In this document: positions 7,517 to 19,197 of the stretch, piece after piece
Numbering within the stretch: position 1 is the stretch's first letter
How the letters are laid out: the number at the start of each line of letters is the position of its first letter
Assembly: GCA_022844405.1 (NCBI GenBank)
Contig: JALHLV010000014.1
Coordinates: 35,261 to 99,260, forward strand
DNA length: 64,000 nucleotides
Direction of reading: 5' to 3'
DNA from: Sphingomonadales bacterium
Lineage (GTDB): Bacteria; Pseudomonadota; Alphaproteobacteria; SMXS01
Position numbers and translations under genes: made by a program
The notes under the pieces: model-generated
What the model saw: the letters and a program-made list of their open reading frames with translations, nothing else
What the model was told of the DNA's origin: nothing
Database searches by the model: none

Positions 7517-10316
7517 AGCGGCGCCTCCCGCTGGGATCGTAGACGAACGGCTTGACGATGCGCGCTGGCACGCTGCCGTTGCGCGACGACACGCGCACCG
7601 TGTCGCCCAGCCGCTGGTGGCCGTTGACCACCAGCGCCAGCGTCACCGGCTGGCCGACGGCGTCGCTGTCGAAGCTGAGGATGATGCGGCCCTGCCGGTG
7701 ATCGGCGCTGCCGTCGAGCGGCACGATGGTGCCCGACTGGGGCAGCACGATCGCCGCGTCCTCGCTGCGCAGGGCGACGAGCTGCGACCGGTCCTGCGGC
7801 CCGCTGCGCGCCCGCGCCAGGGCGTTCTTGCCGACGAAATCCTGCTCCTTCAGGCGGTACTTGCCGGCAGGGTCAAGGTCGAACGGCGTCAGGCTGCGCG
7901 GCGCCAGGCCGGGAATGTCGATGCGGCCCTTCTCGGCCGCCAGCCGGTGCATGGCCAGTTCGCCGATGGGCCGCAGCCCGTAGCGCGAGCCGGTCATGGC
8001 GATGGTTTCCCACAGCGCGCGACCATAGTTGGCGGGCACGCTGATCTCGAACGACACCTCGCCGATATTGCCGGTGCGCACGATCCGCACCGGCGCCCCC
8101 GCCAGCTTTCCCTCGCGCAGCGCCAGGAACGGGAAGGCACCGGTCGACACGTCGATGTCGCGGTCGAGCTCCAGCAGGACCTGGCGCGCCCGCGGGCCGG
8201 CCAGCACCAGCGTCGCCCAGGCCGAGGTCAGCGGCGACACCAGCACCGACATGCCCTTGAGGTCGCTGGCCAGCCAGCTTTCGAACCAGTCGCACACCGG
8301 TCCGTCATTGCCGGCCGAGGTGTGGATCACGAACCGGTCATAGTCCAGCCGCACCACCACGCCGTGGTCGACCACGGTGCCGCCGTCGTCGAGCAGGCGG
8401 CCGTAGCGGGCGGTGCCGACGGGCAGGTCGGCCATCTTCGTGCAGTAGAGATATTCCAGGAACTCCGGCGAATCCTCGCCGGCCACCTCGATCTTGCCGA
8501 GCAGCGAGAGGTCGATCAGGCCGGCGGCGTTGCGCGCCGCGTGCATCTCCTGGGTCACCGCCTCCTCGGGCGTCGCGCCCTCGACCGGATAATAGGCCGG
8601 GCTGAGCCAGCCGCCGGTGCGGCGGAACGCCGCGTCGCGCGCTGCGTAGAGCGGGTGAGCCGGCAGCAGCCGGAGCGGCGGGTCCGGCCGCTTGTCGACG
8701 TTCATGGTGACGAAGTCGAAGCTGACCATGGGCCGGGGCGGCGTCAGCAGGGTGTCGGCGATGCCGCCGAGCCAGGTTTCGTCCGGCCCGCGTCCCGCCG
8801 TGGTGTGGTCGCTGGTGGTCATGTCGCGGCGCCAGTCCACCCACTGCCGCGCCCGGTTGCTCAGGCCCGACTGCGGCACCTGCCACAGGCCCATGCCGGT
8901 GGTCGGGCCGGCCTGGGCGTCGGTCTCGGGCACGGTGATGTCGTCGCCGCCGGTGAAGCCGGCCGCCCGCGCCGCCGCGGCGCCGGCGTCGCGTCCCGAG
9001 GAGAAGGCGAAGCCCAGCGACCCGTTGCCGGCGATGCTGCCGACCGCATGAGAGATCGAGCCCAGACCGGACGGCACCAGCGCCGCCACGGTGGGATCGT
9101 ATGTCACGCTGCCGCCGGCCTGGCGCAGCAGGTCGATGCGCGGATTCCAGCCGCCCGAGGTGGCGACGAAGCGGCAGTCGAAGCGGCGCTTGTTGCCGTC
9201 CACCTTGCCGTCGCCCAGATGGTTGACCTCGAGGTAGTCCACATGGGTGTCGCCGGCGATCCTAGTCACCACGTGGCCGCCGAACAGGTTGATGCCCCGG
9301 TCGCACATGGCCGCGATCATCTCGGCGCGGATCTCGCGGCGGGCGTCGATCACCGTCTCGACCGGCAGGCCCTCGTCATACATGCGGGCGGCCAGCTCCA
9401 GGGTCCGGTCGTTGTTGCCGACCAGGGCGATGGGGCCGTCGACCGGCCGCAGCGCGAACTGGCGCGAATAGCCCAGCACGGCGCTGGTCAGCATGACGCC
9501 GGGCGTGTCGTTGTCGGGGAACACGAAGGGCCGCTCGATGGTGCCCGAGGCGAGCACGATCTGCTTGGCGACGACCTTCCACACCTGCCATTGGCGGCCG
9601 GTGGCGCCCGATGCGTCCGGGATCTCGCGCAGAATCACCACATGGCCGCGGCCGTCGATGCCGGTCACCGTGCTGCGGGTGAACAGGCGCACGTCGTCGA
9701 GCCCGCGCAGCGCCTGCTCGGCGTCGGCCAGCCATTCGTCGCTGGGCATGCCGTCGATCGCCGCCGTGCACCACAGCAGGCTGCCGCCCAGCGCCACGCC
9801 GTCATCGGCCAGGATCACCCGCGCGCCGGCATAGCCCGCGGTCAGCGCCGTCATCAGGCCGGCGGGTCCACCGCCGACGACCAGCACGTCGCAATGGGCG
9901 AAGCCGGATTCGGCCGAGAAGTCGGGCCGCATGGATGTATGGACGGGATCGGCGCCCGGCGCCTTGGGCTGGTCGCGGCGCAGCCGCTCCATCAGCGACG
10001 GCGGCGGCCAGGGCAGCAGGCTTTCGGCCATGAGCCCGTCATAGAGATCGATCTGCGTCGCCAGCACGGTCCGGCTCGCGCCGTTCTCGAGCAATTTCAG
10101 GTAGGCGCCGGGGTCCGAATAGCCGACGCCCATGATGCTTCGCGGCCGGTTGTGGCGCAGGCTGCGGCCGATGATCGAGACGTCGTTGGCGAGGAGCGCG
10201 GACGCCAGCGTGTCGCCGGCGAAGCCGGTGCAGGGTCTTCCATTGAAGGTGAACGAGAGCGGACGAGCACGATCGATCCTGCCTCCCGTTTCACGTCGGC
10301 GCATCAAAGCGGGCAT
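7509..10316 (-). CDS. soxA: Sarcosine oxidase alpha subunit
   Basis: About 935 residues in the heterotetrameric enzyme that oxidatively demethylates sarcosine with THF as acceptor. Domains in order: an N-terminal ferredoxin-like fold (FNGRPCTGFAGDTLASALLA), an NAD-binding Rossmann domain with CDVLVVGGGPAGLMTALTA, an FAD/NAD oxidoreductase core, and a C-terminal GcvT-like folate-binding domain with the DLSLLGKIEVAG and SFEISVPANYGRALWE segments. The start at 10316 (MPALMRRRETGG) has AAGGGT upstream at good spacing; ATG 10304 is an alternative, and the frame stays open to 10406. The gene leads a soxA-soxG-purU block; soxB and soxD, normally just upstream, are absent, and a divergent beta-oxidation gene is there instead. 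Confidence 0.95.
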   Translation of the reverse strand: MPALMRRRETGGRIDRARPLSFTFNGRPCTGFAGDTLASALLANDVSIIGRSLRHNRPRSIMGVGYSDPGAYLKLLENGASRTVLATQIDLYDGLMAESLLPWPPPSLMERLRRDQPKAPGADPVHTSMRPDFSAESGFAHCDVLVVGGGPAGLMTALTAGYAGARVILADDGVALGGSLLWCTAAIDGMPSDEWLADAEQALRGLDDVRLFTRSTVTGIDGRGHVVILREIPDASGATGRQWQVWKVVAKQIVLASGTIERPFVFPDNDTPGVMLTSAVLGYSRQFALRPVDGPIALVGNNDRTLELAARMYDEGLPVETVIDARREIRAEMIAAMCDRGINLFGGHVVTRIAGDTHVDYLEVNHLGDGKVDGNKRRFDCRFVATSGGWNPRIDLLRQAGGSVTYDPTVAALVPSGLGSISHAVGSIAGNGSLGFAFSSGRDAGAAAARAAGFTGGDDITVPETDAQAGPTTGMGLWQVPQSGLSNRARQWVDWRRDMTTSDHTTAGRGPDETWLGGIADTLLTPPRPMVSFDFVTMNVDKRPDPPLRLLPAHPLYAARDAAFRRTGGWLSPAYYPVEGATPEEAVTQEMHAARNAAGLIDLSLLGKIEVAGEDSPEFLEYLYCTKMADLPVGTARYGRLLDDGGTVVDHGVVVRLDYDRFVIHTSAGNDGPVCDWFESWLASDLKGMSVLVSPLTSAWATLVLAGPRARQVLLELDRDIDVSTGAFPFLALREGKLAGAPVRIVRTGNIGEVSFEISVPANYGRALWETIAMTGSRYGLRPIGELAMHRLAAEKGRIDIPGLAPRSLTPFDLDPAGKYRLKEQDFVGKNALARARSGPQDRSQLVALRSEDAAIVLPQSGTIVPLDGSADHRQGRIILSFDSDAVGQPVTLALVVNGHQRLGDTVRVSSRNGSVPARIVKPFVYDPSGRRRFG

Positions 10317-10457
10317 CGATGACCCTTGCCTGTAAAACCGGTGGTCTGGCACATTGTCGGCGGCTCGTCCGACCTGTTCTAACAGGAATGACTCACGGGT
10401 GGCCACCCGTCGTGCGAGCTTTCCAGCCAGAAAAGAACCAACTCGGGGAAAACGATC

Positions 10458-12557
<2,100 letters not shown>

Positions 12558-12697
12558 CGGAGGGCGCCGCATTCGGCGATGGCCGTTTGATCCCCGGCTG
12601 AGGCACCCTACATCAAAGCTTCCTGTCCGGCGCCGTGTCCCGCGATCAGCGATGCGGCGTTCCCTTTCCCGCCGCCCTGCCTTCAGTAAAGAGCCCC

Positions 12698-15337
12698 ATG
12701 GACCAAGCCAGCCCGCAGACCATCCGCCTCCAGGACTACCGTTCCCCAGCCTTCGCCATCGAGACCGCCGACCTGCGGTTCGACCTGAACGAGGAGTACA
12801 CCACCGTCACCGCAGTGCTGACGGTGGTCCGCCAGCGGCCGGAGGAGTCGCTGGAGCTGGACGGCGACGAGCTGGAGCTGGTCTCGCTGAAGCTGGACGA
12901 CCAGGCGTTGGGCCGCGAGGACTACACAGTCACGCCGCACTCGCTGATCGTTCCGGCAATCGGCGAGCGGGCGGAGATCGAGATCGTCACCCGCGTCCAG
13001 CCGCAGAACAACACCCAGCTTTCGGGCCTTTACAAGTCGAGCGGCAATTTCTGCACCCAGTGCGAGGCGCAGGGCTTCCGCCGCATCACCTTCTTCCTCG
13101 ACCGGCCCGACGTGCTGTCGCGCTACACCACCACGATCACCGCCGACAAGGCGAAATACCCGGTGCTACTGTCGAACGGCAATCTGGTCGAGGAACGGGA
13201 CCTGGGTGGCGGTCGGCACCTGGCGGTGTGGGAGGACCCGTTCCTGAAGCCCTGCTACCTGTTCGCGCTGGTCGCAGGCGACCTGGCGCATGTGGAGGAC
13301 CATTTCATCACGTCCTCGGGCCGCGACGTCACGCTGCGCATCTATACCGTCGCCGAGGACGCCGACAAGTGCGGGCACGCCATGGCGTCGCTGAAGAAGG
13401 CGGTGAAATGGGACGAGGACACCTACGGCCTGGAATACGACCTCGATATCTACAACATCGTCGCGGTGCGTGACTTCAACGCCGGCGCCATGGAGAACAA
13501 GAGCCTCAACGTGTTCAACAGCGCCTATGTGCTGGCGACCCCGGAGACGGCCACCGACGCCAATTTCAACGCCATCGAGAGCGTCATCGCCCACGAGTAT
13601 TTCCACAACTGGACCGGCAACCGCATCACCTGCCGCGACTGGTTCCAGCTCAGCCTGAAGGAAGGCCTGACGGTGTTCCGCGACCAGCAGTTCTCGGCCG
13701 ACATGCAGTCGGCGGCCGAGCAGCGGATCGACGACGTGAAGGCGCTGCGCGCCCGCCAGTTCCCCGAGGACGCCGGCCCGCAGGCGCATCCGGTCCGGCC
13801 GGAATCCTATATCGAGATCAACAACTTCTATACCTCGACTGTGTACGAGAAGGGCGCCGAGGTGATCCGCATGATGCAGACCCTCATCGGCGAGGACAAT
13901 TTCCGCAAGGGCATGGACCTGTATGTGACGCGCAATGACGGCACCGCCGCCACGGTGGAGGATTTCGTCGCCGCCATGCAGGACGCATCGGGCGCCGACC
14001 TCACCCAGTTCAAGCGCTGGTACGGCCAGGCCGGCACGCCGCATCTGGACGTGCGCGGCACCTGGGACGAGGGCGCGCGGACCTACACGCTCAACGTCAG
14101 GCAATCGTCCAAGCCGACGCCGGGGCAGCCGGTCAAGCAGCCGCTGCATATCCCGCTGGCCATGGGCCTGCTGGGCGCCGGCGGGCAGCCCTTGCCGCTG
14201 ACACTCGATGGTGAGAACGACGACGGGCCGCTCAGCCGCGTGCTCGACGTGAAGGAGCCGGAGCAGAGCTTTACCTTCACCGGCGTCGGCGAACGGCCGG
14301 TGCCGTCGCTGCTGCGCGGCTTCTCGGCGCCGGTCACCCTGGACGCCGGCTATAGCCGCGACGACCTGGCGTTCCTGCTGCGCGGCGACCCGGATTCCTT
14401 CGCCCGCTGGGAAGCGGGCCAGACGCTCGCCACCGGGCTGATGCTCGATCTGGTCGCCGCCTGGCGGCGCGGCGAGACGCTGACGCTCGACCCCACCTTC
14501 ATGGCGGCGTTCGAGAGCGTGCTGACCAGCACCGACCTCGACCCGGCGCTGGTCGCGCTGACCATCATGCTGCCCAGCCAGTCCTATCTCGCGCAGCAGA
14601 TGGCCGAGATCGACGTCGAGGCCATCGAGCATGTCCACCGCTTCGTGCGGGGCGCGCTGTCGCGGCGGCTGCGGGACGAGTTCCGCGCCATCCACGCGCG
14701 CCTCGCCGACCACGGCGCCTACATGTTCGAGACCGCCGCCGTGGGCCGCCGCAGCCTGAAGAACGTGGCGCTGTCCTACCTGATGGCGGATCCGACGCCG
14801 GAAACCGTCGCGTTGTGCCGTGATCAGTTCTTGCGCGCCGACAACATGACCGACTCGCTGGCCGCGCTGAGCACGCTCGCCGGCGCCGACACGCCGGCGC
14901 GGCAGGAAGCGATCGACGCGTTCTACCGGAAATGGGCCAAGAACCCGCTGGTAATCGACAAGTGGCTGTCGGTCCAGGCCATGTCCGACCTGCCGGATAC
15001 GCTGGCGCGGGTGAAGACGCTGATGGCCCACGAAACGTTCTCGATGCGCAACCCGAACCGGGTGCGCGCGCTGGTCGGCGCGTTCACCCAGTCCAACCAG
15101 CCGCGCTTCCACGACGCGGGCGGCGGCGGTTATCGGCTGCTGGCCGACGTGGTACTGGCGCTGAACAGCATCAACCCGGGCATCGCCGCGCGCATGGCCG
15201 GCGGCTTCAACCAGTGGCGCCGCTTCGACGAAAAGCGCCGTGTCCTGATGCGCGCCGAACTGGAGCGCATCCTCGCCGAGCCCGGCCTGTCGAAGGACGT
15301 CTACGAGATCGCCTCGAAGAGCGTGGCGGGGGCGTAG
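12698..15337 (+). CDS. pepN: Aminopeptidase N
   Basis: An 879-residue cytoplasmic M1-family zinc aminopeptidase of the gammaproteobacterial PepN type. Seen: the exopeptidase GAMEN motif within FNAGAMENKSLNVFN, the zinc-binding HEYFH of VIAHEYFHNWTGNRITCRDW, and the second zinc ligand Glu in LKEGLTVFRDQQFSAD, 18 residues on as expected. The C-terminal half is the all-helical DUF3458 barrel. The start ATG 12698 (MDQASPQTIRLQDY) is preferred over the frame extension from 12635, because the conserved N-terminal strand follows directly. It is monocistronic, 140 bp after the fadJ-type gene. Confidence 0.96.
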   Translation: MDQASPQTIRLQDYRSPAFAIETADLRFDLNEEYTTVTAVLTVVRQRPEESLELDGDELELVSLKLDDQALGREDYTVTPHSLIVPAIGERAEIEIVTRVQPQNNTQLSGLYKSSGNFCTQCEAQGFRRITFFLDRPDVLSRYTTTITADKAKYPVLLSNGNLVEERDLGGGRHLAVWEDPFLKPCYLFALVAGDLAHVEDHFITSSGRDVTLRIYTVAEDADKCGHAMASLKKAVKWDEDTYGLEYDLDIYNIVAVRDFNAGAMENKSLNVFNSAYVLATPETATDANFNAIESVIAHEYFHNWTGNRITCRDWFQLSLKEGLTVFRDQQFSADMQSAAEQRIDDVKALRARQFPEDAGPQAHPVRPESYIEINNFYTSTVYEKGAEVIRMMQTLIGEDNFRKGMDLYVTRNDGTAATVEDFVAAMQDASGADLTQFKRWYGQAGTPHLDVRGTWDEGARTYTLNVRQSSKPTPGQPVKQPLHIPLAMGLLGAGGQPLPLTLDGENDDGPLSRVLDVKEPEQSFTFTGVGERPVPSLLRGFSAPVTLDAGYSRDDLAFLLRGDPDSFARWEAGQTLATGLMLDLVAAWRRGETLTLDPTFMAAFESVLTSTDLDPALVALTIMLPSQSYLAQQMAEIDVEAIEHVHRFVRGALSRRLRDEFRAIHARLADHGAYMFETAAVGRRSLKNVALSYLMADPTPETVALCRDQFLRADNMTDSLAALSTLAGADTPARQEAIDAFYRKWAKNPLVIDKWLSVQAMSDLPDTLARVKTLMAHETFSMRNPNRVRALVGAFTQSNQPRFHDAGGGGYRLLADVVLALNSINPGIAARMAGGFNQWRRFDEKRRVLMRAELERILAEPGLSKDVYEIASKSVAGA

Positions 15338-15433
15338 GGGTTCGAATCGGCTCCGGCGATGCGGACACGATCTTTACTGATGCCGGCAGAACCGAAGGGG
15401 CCGCTAAGCTCGGACGGTACTGGACCGCATGCG

Positions 15434-16243
15434 TCAAAGCGGCTTCCTGCCAGTCACCGTCCAGGACATTTCATTCGTCCAGTGAGCCTGGATATTGGTT
15501 AGACCGGCACGGGTGAATAAATCAATGGCCTCGGCTTTTGTATAGTACCGCGCTATGCGCGGGATCATGTGATCGAAAACGATGGCGCGAAGATGCCTGA
15601 ATCCAAATCCGCGGATTAGGTCTAGATAGGGTCTGCCCGGTATGCGGGGGCGCAGTGCGAGCCATAGTATGCAGGTCAACGGAAGCGAGAGAAAATGCAC
15701 CACGCCTAATGGCAAGCGGCTGAACAGAACGCGCCGGAACGGATTGAACACCCATATAATCCACCCGTTGTTCTCGGCCCCGTAAAGCCATACCAGAACC
15801 AATCCACCGGGTTTAACCGCCTGCTTCAGCTTGGCGAGCGCAGCATCCGGATCGGCTAGGTGGTGCACTACGCCGATGCTGAACGCGACATCAAACATGT
15901 CGGCTTCGGGAATGTCATAAATGCTGAGATTCCGGACTTCAGCCTGCGGAAACGGCGCCAGAGTCTGCCGGGCCCGCTCAAGAGTTCTCTTGTTGACATC
16001 AATCGAAACGCAAGCCGCAGCGCCGTAACTGAGTGGCCAGAAACTATTGCGGCCCATGCCGCATCCGGCATCAAGGAACTGCTTGCCGTGCCAATCCTGC
16101 GGCTGCAAGGGCGTGGTCCAGAGGCGGAATTGCTCCTCATGCACGGGCAGCAGTTCTGAATAGGTATCCCAGGAAAAGCCGAATCGTTCCGGTGAGCCGC
16201 CGGCAATACGGTCGTCACTTTCCTCTGACGTCGTCCGACTCAT
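15434..16243 (-). CDS. Class I SAM-dependent methyltransferase
   Basis: A 269-residue soluble methyltransferase (Methyltransf_11 type). The SAM-binding motif I reads FLDAGCGMGRNSFWPL (about residue 58), motif II is CVSIDVNKRTLERA, and post-motif VVHHLADPDAALAKL marks the usual acidic/His segment of this family. The C-terminal half contains an amphipathic or membrane-near stretch (VVHFLSLPLTCILWLAL), suggesting a lipid-linked or membrane-bound substrate. ATG 16243 is preferred to 16252 because AGAGG lies 9 bases upstream. The base composition is less GC-rich than its neighbours to the left. The acceptor is unknown; its position near GT2, AsnB and another methyltransferase hints at glycan or glycolipid modification. 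Confidence 0.8.
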   Translation of the reverse strand: MSRTTSEESDDRIAGGSPERFGFSWDTYSELLPVHEEQFRLWTTPLQPQDWHGKQFLDAGCGMGRNSFWPLSYGAAACVSIDVNKRTLERARQTLAPFPQAEVRNLSIYDIPEADMFDVAFSIGVVHHLADPDAALAKLKQAVKPGGLVLVWLYGAENNGWIIWVFNPFRRVLFSRLPLGVVHFLSLPLTCILWLALRPRIPGRPYLDLIRGFGFRHLRAIVFDHMIPRIARYYTKAEAIDLFTRAGLTNIQAHWTNEMSWTVTGRKPL

Positions 16244-16480
16244 TAGAAACATCCTCTGTCGCCGCTGCCGGGATACTTAAGGCCCATGTTCGATACAATA
16301 CAATTCATGGTCAGGGTTAACACGGAAGCCCCTGCTTCCCGGTGGTGAGCAGCACGTCCGGCCAATCGGTGCGGAGAACCCTGCAGTGCCGGGACGAGGA
16401 CGGCATCGACAGGGCGCTCGGGTCGGCGTCTAGTTGGTTAATCGGCTTGCATCGCCGACTGGTTCGGCCATGCTTTTACA

Positions 16481-17212
16481 ATGGATGACGAACGGTACTC
16501 TGGCAGTTTTTACGGCTACGCCAACGTCAGCGGGGTTAATTCCGCTGGCATCATTACAGCTCTGCTGTGTGCCCATATTCAAACAGGCTCGGTTCTGGAC
16601 GTTGGCGGCGCTGCCGGAGCGTGGGCGGCGGCGTGGCGGGCCGCAGGTGTTGATGCCGAGGTGGTTGATGGACATTGGGTCGACCCATCCTTGTTGATGA
16701 TCCCGCAGGAGAAATTGCACCGCAGGCATCTCACGGACCCGTTCGACCTTGGGCGCAGGTTCGACCTCCTACAATCCCTAGAAGTTGCAGAACATATCGA
16801 TGCGGCCTATGCGGATGTCTTCATCGATAGTCTGGTGCGTCATGGTGACGTGATTTTCTTTTCGGCTGCGGTCCCGGGACAGGGCGGCGCGCACCACGTC
16901 AACGAGCAACCTCTGCAATACTGGCGCGAAAAGTTCGCAGTGCGTGGCTTTGATTGCTTTGACTGGCTGAGGCCCAACATTGCTGACCAGAAGTCTATTT
17001 CGCCATGGTACCGCTTCAACGCGCTGATATATGCCAACGAAGCAGGACAGGCTCGATTAAGCGATGAGGTTCGCGCCTGCCGTGTACAGGGTGCCATTCC
17101 AGACTTTAGTGACCTCGTATGGCGTGCCCGGTGCATGGCGGTGCGGATGCTGCCGCGCGCTGCAATCGAGTTCATTTCCGCGAGGATCGGCGAAGCAAGA
17201 GCGCTAACCTAG
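16481..17212 (+). CDS. SAM-dependent methyltransferase-like protein
   Basis: A 243-residue protein with a degenerate class I methyltransferase fold: motif I is SVLDVGGAAGAWAAAWRAAG (about residue 37), followed by an acidic VVDGHWVD strand end and QSLEVAEHI as motif IV. It resembles the small methyltransferases found in capsule and O-antigen clusters that act on sugar or carboxyl groups. The C-terminal third (WRARCMAVRMLPRAAIEF) may be a surface amphipathic helix. ATG 16481 follows GGCTTGC with no strong ribosome site. It is convergent with asnB and divergent from the first methyltransferase; it looks like a part of the same glycan block. Confidence 0.7.
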   Translation: MDDERYSGSFYGYANVSGVNSAGIITALLCAHIQTGSVLDVGGAAGAWAAAWRAAGVDAEVVDGHWVDPSLLMIPQEKLHRRHLTDPFDLGRRFDLLQSLEVAEHIDAAYADVFIDSLVRHGDVIFFSAAVPGQGGAHHVNEQPLQYWREKFAVRGFDCFDWLRPNIADQKSISPWYRFNALIYANEAGQARLSDEVRACRVQGAIPDFSDLVWRARCMAVRMLPRAAIEFISARIGEARALT

Positions 17213-17340
17213 CGAAGGGCGCGGACGGCGAACCGCGTCCAACTCACGTCAGACTGTTGCTGCGCCCATCGGGTAGCCCCGGAAGCCCAGCGGCAAAGCG
17301 CGGCCGGGGGCACGCATGATCGACCCACCGAAGGCAAGCA

Positions 17341-19197
17341 TTATCGCTTGGCTGCTAGTTGCACCAGGCATAGATGGCTCCAAAGGAAAAGCCGCTCGTC
17401 CTCGGTTTTGGCCTGAAACCCCCGCCAACGCGCCGCAGCATAGCCCCGCTTCATGCCGACGATGTCCTCATGATCTGCAACGGGTCGCAAGGCCCCCAGC
17501 CAATCCAGTAGTGGGATGCCAAACCCCTTCTTCCGGCGACGCAGCACAAAATCGGGGACGATTCCACGCAGCGCTTCCTTAAGTAGAAACTTTCGCCGGC
17601 CATTCCGCAGTTTATATCCATGCGGAAGGCGCTGGCAGAACGCGACCAAATCACCATCCAAAAATGGCGAGCGGCTCTCAAGCGACGCACGCATGCTAGC
17701 ACGATCCGCCTTTGTGAGGATCATCTCCGGCAAATAAAAATTCGTGTAGAATTCGAGCGTGCGATCAACCGGGCTGCGGCTGGCGCTTTGATCCCAGGCG
17801 TCAATTGCATCTTCAAACAAGCTTTCGGTTGGCAGGGGGTTGTCAAAACAGGCCGCAAACTCCTCAGGCGCCAGCGCGCCAAGCCAGACGGGGTTCCAAA
17901 GCGCCGGCCGGTGAGAGAGTCCACGCAATAGTCTGCGCAAGCGATAGTCAAAGCTCATATTGGTGGTGCCGCGCGGCAACTTACCTGCCCCAGCGCGCAG
18001 AACGCGGTGCAAAAGGGGGGGCACAAAATTCTGATATTGTCTTGCCGGAGCCAGCGCGCTGAATGGATCGTAGCCAGCGAACAACTCATCGCCGCCATCT
18101 CCCGAGAGCGCGACGGTAACATGTTCGCGGGCAAAACGAGCAAGTAGGTGGGTTGGCAGCATCGACGGGTCAGCGAAGGGTTCATCAAGGCTGGAGAGGA
18201 GCGAAGGCAACTCACGGCGCGCATCGGTGAAGTCAACGATGCGCTCATGATGGCGGCTGCCAATCGTCGCAGCCGCCTGTCGCGCGAAACGGGCCTCATC
18301 GAAGGAGGGCTCGTTGAAGCCGATTGTAAAACTGTCGATCCCCGCAGATTTCCGGGCTCGCGCGGCAAATGCGAGAATGGCCGTGGAATCGATACCCCCG
18401 GAAAGATAGACGCCCAGCGGCACGTCCGCCTCCAGGCGCCGTCTGACTGCGACCGCCAACAGCGCCCGTAATTCCTCGGCCAAGGCCGGAATTTTTTCCG
18501 CCGGTGCATCGTCGTCTGCTTCGATTTTGAAGCGCCAATAACGTGCTAGCCGAATTTCGTTCGCAGCCAGATCGAATGTCAGCGTACTCCCCGGGGCCAG
18601 TTTGCGCACCTGTCGATAGATCGTGCGCGGCGCCGGTACGTATCCATAGGCGAAAAACCTCTGGACGGATTCTGGATCCAGATCGTCAGCCAGGCCGGAG
18701 TGGGCGTGCAGCGCCGATATCTCCGAGCCGAACACAAAGAGCCGTGGGGTGATCGCGTAATAGAACGGCTTCTCGCCAAACTTGTCGCGGGCACAGAACA
18801 CGCGGCGCTGGAGTGTGTCCCAGATGGCGAAAGCGAACATGCCTTCTAGATGTAGTGGCAGGGCCTCGCCCCATTGCACGTAACCATAGAGCAGTACCTC
18901 GGTATCGGAATGGTTGGTGCGAAAGCGATGGCCGAAAGCCTCGAGTTCACGGCGAAGCGCTAGATGATTGTAGATTTCGCCGTTGAAAACCACCACGAGA
19001 CCATGCTCGGCGCTTTGCATGGGCTGCGCGCCAGCCACCGGATCAAGCACGATGAGTCTGCGAAACCCTAGAAAGACATGGTTTGCCAGATCGGTGTAAA
19101 ACGCCTCGTCATCGGGCCCCCGGTGTATCAGGGAAGCCGTCATCCCGTGGATATCGGTCTGGGTTCCAATCCCGACGAAACCGGCGAGGCCGCACAT
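17341..19197 (-). CDS. asnB: Glutamine-hydrolysing asparagine synthetase (AsnB family)
   Basis: A 618-residue two-domain amidotransferase. The N-terminal class II glutaminase starts with the essential cysteine (MCGLAGFVGIG) and contains NGEIYNHLALRREL. The synthetase domain has the ATP pyrophosphatase loop VYLSGGIDSTAILAFAARA (about residue 260) and SLDEPFADPSMLPTH, then LSGDGGDELFAGYDPF. In glycan clusters such enzymes often amidate uronic acids rather than make free asparagine. Here it directly follows the GT2 gene with stop and start codons touching (TAG at 19198-19200, ATG 19195-19197 on the minus strand), so co-translation is likely. I considered exosortase A-associated amidotransferase 1, but the C-terminal end looks like general AsnB. 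Confidence 0.88.
   Translation of the reverse strand: MCGLAGFVGIGTQTDIHGMTASLIHRGPDDEAFYTDLANHVFLGFRRLIVLDPVAGAQPMQSAEHGLVVVFNGEIYNHLALRRELEAFGHRFRTNHSDTEVLLYGYVQWGEALPLHLEGMFAFAIWDTLQRRVFCARDKFGEKPFYYAITPRLFVFGSEISALHAHSGLADDLDPESVQRFFAYGYVPAPRTIYRQVRKLAPGSTLTFDLAANEIRLARYWRFKIEADDDAPAEKIPALAEELRALLAVAVRRRLEADVPLGVYLSGGIDSTAILAFAARARKSAGIDSFTIGFNEPSFDEARFARQAAATIGSRHHERIVDFTDARRELPSLLSSLDEPFADPSMLPTHLLARFAREHVTVALSGDGGDELFAGYDPFSALAPARQYQNFVPPLLHRVLRAGAGKLPRGTTNMSFDYRLRRLLRGLSHRPALWNPVWLGALAPEEFAACFDNPLPTESLFEDAIDAWDQSASRSPVDRTLEFYTNFYLPEMILTKADRASMRASLESRSPFLDGDLVAFCQRLPHGYKLRNGRRKFLLKEALRGIVPDFVLRRRKKGFGIPLLDWLGALRPVADHEDIVGMKRGYAAARWRGFQAKTEDERLFLWSHLCLVQLAAKR

Noticed and set aside
7407..10322. 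A 971-codon plus-strand frame opposite soxA
   Set aside because: Antisense artefact of high GC; soxA domains are clear on the minus strand.
17341..19197. Exosortase A-associated amidotransferase identity for AsnB
   Set aside because: Tempting because of the later exosortase-type module, but the C-terminal region looks like general AsnB and the two regions are 11 kb apart.
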